Made by a program: the position numbers and the translations under genes. This document shows positions 61,257-64,000 of a stretch of 64,000 nucleotides of DNA, in pieces. Positions within the stretch are counted from its first letter, which is position 1, and each line of letters opens with the position of its first letter. The notes under the pieces were generated by a model. The model ran no database searches and was not told the origin of the DNA. It saw nothing but the letters and a program-made list of their open reading frames with translations. This DNA comes from Bryobacteraceae bacterium (GTDB lineage: Bacteria > Acidobacteriota > Terriglobia > Bryobacterales > Bryobacteraceae): contig BPGE01000001.1 of NCBI GenBank assembly GCA_026002875.1, positions 806,001-870,000 on the forward strand. Direction: 5' to 3'.

Positions 61257-61539
61257 CTTCGCCTCCCGGGCGTCCCCTGTTTCCGGGCCGATGATCCGTG
61301 AAACTGGCTTCCGTCGAGCTGCTCGTTGAAGAACAATCTAACACTCTCCGTCGGAAATGGAGGGGGAAAAGCGTGTTCAGCGCGGTGGATTTCCGGCAGG
61401 AAAGCCGGAAACCGGGAGGCAAACTCCGGATGCGCGTCCGGGGCTATTGGCGCGGCAGGAGCCACTGGAGGCGCGTGGTCATTCCTGACGCTGAAGCTGG
61501 CGGGGGCGCGGCTGCCCTGCCCCTCCGCCTGCAGGCGGG
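61257..61539. other. Upstream region of the helicase, with possible gene remnant
   Basis: No intact gene is seen here. One forward frame reads KLRMRVRGYWRGRSHWRRVV near 61423-61482, which could be part of the same decayed glycosidase as the fragment that follows. The helicase's promoter must also lie here. Confidence 0.35.
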
Positions 61540-61622
61540 CCGCAGGGCTGAGGACCGAGAGGAAGGCCGAGTTGGTGCTGCGGGACAAGGGGGTGCGGAT
61601 GCTGGCATCCGAACAGGGGTGA
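61540..61622 (+). pseudogene. Fragment homologous to the 3' end of the GH42 gene
   Basis: The frame ending at 61622 reads AELVLRDKGVRMLASEQG and stop. The GH42 gene ends AEFALPGKGVRVLAFEKE and stop. At the DNA level the 37-base stretch from gctgc... matches at about 30 positions by my hand count. No start codon or upstream domain accompanies it. It is a remnant of a paralogous glycosidase or a duplicated gene end. Confidence 0.6.
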
Positions 61623-61654
61623 AGCCTGGCGAGCGCGGCGATTCAAGACGTTGG

Positions 61655-61660
61655 TATCCT
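61655..61660 (+). promoter_or_regulatory. -10-like TATCCT before the beta-barrel gene
   Basis: TATCCT ends 8 nt before ATG 61669, without a Shine-Dalgarno. Confidence 0.4.
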
Positions 61661-61668
61661 GATATCGC

Positions 61669-62220
61669 ATGGTCTTTGTCAGAATCTTCATTTCTTCCCT
61701 CGTCCTCGCTCTCGTGGCGGTGCGCCCGCTGCCCGCGCAGCATGGCGGGCACAGCAGCCGCGAGACGGAAGAGATCCACCGCCATCATTTCGCCGTGCTC
61801 GCGGGCGGCAGCCATAACACAAAAAAGGACGGCAGTACGATCGGCGCCGATTACGAGTACCGATTCAACCATCCCCTGGGCGTGCTGGCGAGCTTCGAGT
61901 ACGTGGGCGGGGATTTCCGCGAGGACGTGTTTGCGTTCACGGCGGCCTGGCATCCGTGGAAGGGGCTGCGCCTGATTGCCGGGCCGGGCTTCGACCGCGA
62001 ACTGAAGCATCCTGAAGAGACTCATCACACGGACAACGCTCACGCCGCCGCTCCGGAGCACCACGGCAGATACCGCGCCCTGTTCAGGACGGGCGCGGCG
62101 TGGGAGTTCCACTGGAAGGAACACGTCACGTTCGGTCCGGAGATCGCCGTGGACGTTCTGAAGGGTGAAAAGGTCTTCGTCTACGGCATCAACATTGGTT
62201 GGGGCTTTGGCCGCCGGTAG
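61669..62220 (+). CDS. Small secreted His-rich beta-barrel-like protein
   Basis: The 183-residue protein has a signal peptide (about 1-23, ending PLPAQ). The mature part alternates short beta-strands with turns (HFAVLAGGSH, GADYEYRF, GVLASFEYVGGDF, LRLIAGPGFDRE, VTFGPEIAVDVL, VYGINIGWGFGRR), as in 8-stranded outer-membrane barrels. His-rich segments (HGGHSS, HHTDNAHAAAPEHH) may bind metal. No family is assigned. Confidence 0.65.
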   Translation: MVFVRIFISSLVLALVAVRPLPAQHGGHSSRETEEIHRHHFAVLAGGSHNTKKDGSTIGADYEYRFNHPLGVLASFEYVGGDFREDVFAFTAAWHPWKGLRLIAGPGFDRELKHPEETHHTDNAHAAAPEHHGRYRALFRTGAAWEFHWKEHVTFGPEIAVDVLKGEKVFVYGINIGWGFGRR

Positions 62221-62235
62221 CGGCGCCGATCCGGC

Positions 62236-62241
62236 TACAAT
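62236..62241 (+). promoter_or_regulatory. -10-like TACAAT before the TlpA-like gene
   Basis: TACAAT ends 6 nt before ATG 62248. The sequence ctacaatcgagccatg resembles the ferredoxin start region (gtacaatcgaggcgtg), suggesting a common promoter form. Confidence 0.5.
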
Positions 62242-62247
62242 CGAGCC

Positions 62248-63438
62248 ATGATGATTCCCCTGCTGTTGGGATTCGTGTTTGCAGCGCCGCCGTCCGGATT
62301 GTGGGACGCGGCGCTGGACGTCGAGGGGCGGCGCGTGGACTTCCGGATGGAGCTGAAGATTTCAGGAGGGGAAGCGCGCGGGGCGATTCTCGACGGCGAG
62401 CGGCGGATCTGGTCAACGGCGGGAAGCTTCACCGGGCAGAAGCTCGAGCTCGTGTGGGACTATTTCGATTCGCGGCTGGAGGCGGACTGGGACGGGCGCG
62501 CGCTGCGCGGCGCGTATCAGCGGCGCACGCGGGCGGGGGTGACGAAGCGCGCGTTTTCCGCGCAGCCGTTTCAGCCGAAACCGGAAGACGGCGGACAGGC
62601 GCCGGCGCAGGTGTCCGGGGCGTGGCGGATCCAGACCGATGCCGAGCGCGGCGTGCGGGTGATGAACGGATATTTCGCGCAGTCCGGTTCCGCGGTGAGC
62701 GGCACGATCCAGAGGCTCGACGGGGATTTCGGCACGCTCACCGGGCGGATGGAAGGCAGGAAGCTGCGGCTGTCGCATTTTGACGGAATCCGCGCGACGC
62801 TCATCGAGGCGGAGCTCATGGAGGACGGAACGCTGAAGGGCGTGATGGACGGCAGGACCCGGTTTACAGCGGCGCGGATCGAGAAAGCGGCCGAACTCGG
62901 ACTCCCCGAACCGCCGGATCCATCGCGCTATGTGTCCGTGAAAGATCCGCTCGAGCCCGTGCGGTTCCGCGCAGCAGATCTGGACGGCCGGCCCGTGTCG
63001 TCCGAAGACCCGCAGTTTCGCGGCAGGCCGATCCTGCTGACGATCATGGGCTCGTGGTGTCCCAACTGCCACGACGAAGCCGAGCTGCTGGTGGAACTGC
63101 ACCGGAAATACTCTGCAAAAGGACTGGCGGTCGTAGCGCTGGGGTTTGAATACACGGGAGAATCCGAGCGCGACCGGAATCAGCTGCGGGCCTTTGCCAG
63201 GCGGCACGGAGTCGAATATCCGATTCTGTACGCGGGCACGACGGACGAAGGAGAAGTGCAGCGGGTGCTTCCGCAGCTGGCGAATTTCGGCGGCTTCCCC
63301 ACCACGATTTTCCTGGACCGCCAGCACCGGGTGCGGTCCGTCCATGCGGGCTTCGCCGGGCCGGCCAACGCGCAGGAGCACGCGAAGCTCAGAGAAGAGT
63401 ACGACAAGCTGGTGCGGGAGCTTCTGGAAAACCGCTGA
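62248..63438 (+). CDS. Exported TlpA-family thioredoxin-like protein with N-terminal beta domain
   Basis: The 396-residue protein has a short signal peptide (about 1-12). The first 225 residues form a beta-rich domain of unknown function ([20 protein letters not shown]). From about 235 comes a TlpA/ResA-like thioredoxin fold with the redox motif WCPNC (270-274) and a cis-proline in FPTTIF. It should act on thiols in the periplasm; the N-domain may direct substrate choice. Confidence 0.83.
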   Translation: MMIPLLLGFVFAAPPSGLWDAALDVEGRRVDFRMELKISGGEARGAILDGERRIWSTAGSFTGQKLELVWDYFDSRLEADWDGRALRGAYQRRTRAGVTKRAFSAQPFQPKPEDGGQAPAQVSGAWRIQTDAERGVRVMNGYFAQSGSAVSGTIQRLDGDFGTLTGRMEGRKLRLSHFDGIRATLIEAELMEDGTLKGVMDGRTRFTAARIEKAAELGLPEPPDPSRYVSVKDPLEPVRFRAADLDGRPVSSEDPQFRGRPILLTIMGSWCPNCHDEAELLVELHRKYSAKGLAVVALGFEYTGESERDRNQLRAFARRHGVEYPILYAGTTDEGEVQRVLPQLANFGGFPTTIFLDRQHRVRSVHAGFAGPANAQEHAKLREEYDKLVRELLENR

Positions 63439-63457
63439 CCCGGCCGGCTGCCGCTGA

Positions 63458-63463
63458 TAGAAT
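63458..63463 (+). promoter_or_regulatory. -10-like TAGAAT before the terminal glycoside-hydrolase gene
   Basis: TAGAAT ends 7 nt before GTG 63471 with no ribosome site. Confidence 0.45.
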
Positions 63464-63470
63464 CGCGGCT

Positions 63471-64000
63471 GTGTTGAACCTCCGCGCAAGCCTCCTCGTG
63501 CTGCTGGGCGCAGCCGCGCTGGCGCAGACTGCGCCCCGCATCGGCCCCTGGACTGCCAACCCGTTCTACTGGGAGTACGGGGGGAGGCCGGTGCTGCTCG
63601 CCGGCGCCAGCGATGATGACAATCTCTTCCAGTGGCCGGACAAGGAACTGGCCGAACACCTGGACCGGCTCGCCGCCGCCGGGGGCAACTACGTACGCAA
63701 CACCATGTCCGACCGGCGGGACATGGGCTGGGAACAGTACCCGTATCTGCGGCTTGAGACGGGCAAATACGACCTGAACCGGTGGAATCCGGAATACTGG
63801 CGGCGGTTCGAACGATTCCTCGAGTGGACGGAAAAGCGCGGCATCATCGTTCAGATCGAAGTGTGGGACCGCTTCGATTACAGCACGCAATTCTGGCAGC
63901 CGCATCCCTACAATCCAGCGAACAACGTGAATTACACGTTCGAAGAGTCCGGATTCGCGCCCGAATATCCGGAACACCCGGGCCGGAACCGCCAGCCGTT
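63471..64000 (+). CDS. Exported glycoside-hydrolase-like protein, 3' end cut off
   Basis: GTG 63471 starts a signal peptide ([17 protein letters not shown]). The visible 176 residues begin [20 protein letters not shown] and include [11 protein letters not shown] and a (beta/alpha)-type stretch ([30 protein letters not shown]). This fits the cellulase-like DUF4038 group. Catalytic residues lie beyond the window. It follows the TlpA gene by 32 bases and has its own -10-like box. Confidence 0.72.
   Translation, partial: MLNLRASLLVLLGAAALAQTAPRIGPWTANPFYWEYGGRPVLLAGASDDDNLFQWPDKELAEHLDRLAAAGGNYVRNTMSDRRDMGWEQYPYLRLETGKYDLNRWNPEYWRRFERFLEWTEKRGIIVQIEVWDRFDYSTQFWQPHPYNPANNVNYTFEESGFAPEYPEHPGRNRQP

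Noticed and set aside
1-64000. Search for tRNA, rRNA, CRISPR arrays, IS inverted ends and riboswitches
   Set aside because: None met even a loose pattern in the gaps examined; short RNAs without conserved motifs could be missed by eye.

Overview
The window looks like chromosomal DNA of a Gram-negative, motile, high-G+C bacterium of the Acidobacteriota, most likely the Solibacter/Bryobacter group. The pointers are an NHL-repeat protein with a Solibacter-type (TIGR03437-like) C-terminus, an Oar-like receptor with an N-terminal carboxypeptidase-regulatory domain, several secreted or twin-arginine Gfo/Idh/MocA proteins, many carbohydrate-active enzymes, the futalosine route to menaquinone, and flagellar and chemotaxis genes. 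I found no rRNA, tRNA, CRISPR array, intact insertion sequence or prophage. || Layout. 1-6.3 kb: oxidoreductase-ceramidase pair (minus), zinc-ribbon protein and esterase (plus), mqnC-mqnA (minus). 6.4-9.7 kb: large secreted NHL protein. 9.8-13.5 kb, minus: diguanylate cyclase, an SDR lacking catalytic residues, fliD and a FliT-like protein. 13.7-15.4 kb: rplU-rpmA-obgE. 15.4-19.8 kb: transpeptidase, sugar isomerase-amidohydrolase pair, SDR. 19.9-21.3 kb: cheY-cheX-cheW-like operon. 21.3-29.8 kb, minus: a compact ten-gene housekeeping operon (Trm112-like, GT9, msbA-like, yicC, gmk, rpoZ, coaBC, udg, tmk, holB). 29.9-31.3 kb: divergent eda and cyclophilin. 31.3-32.9 kb: a decaying antitoxin/PIN-toxin locus. 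32.9-35.1 kb: divergent oxidoreductase and SDR. 35.2-45.6 kb: ECF sigma factor, a FecR fusion and an ABC-2 exporter cluster interrupted by an inverted Oar-like receptor. 45.7-49.3 kb: DHH phosphoesterase, LarA racemase, membrane protein. 49.3-55.4 kb: argS, ISC-type ferredoxin, patatin/beta-barrel protein, class II DAHP synthase. 55.4-58.0 kb: orphan sugar-binding-type domain and GH42 enzyme. 58.0-61.3 kb: large SF1 helicase of possible foreign origin, followed by a fragment resembling the GH42 3' end. 61.7-64 kb: beta-barrel protein, TlpA-like protein and a partial glycoside hydrolase. || How genes work together. Menaquinone (mqnA/mqnC), shikimate entry (DAHP synthase), nucleotide supply and replication (tmk, gmk, holB), lipid A/LPS export (msbA-like, GT9), CoA (coaBC), translation (rplU, rpmA, obgE, argS) and motility are represented. 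The accessory parts are sugar scavenging enzymes and the sigma/FecR/ABC cluster. || Two window-wide patterns stand out. Many first genes of transcription units carry a -10-like TA-N3-T hexamer only 6-10 nt before the start codon, usually without a Shine-Dalgarno, which suggests widespread leaderless transcription. The plus strand changes from C-rich to G-rich at about 23-27 kb whatever the gene direction, which is the signature of a replication origin or a rearrangement boundary.
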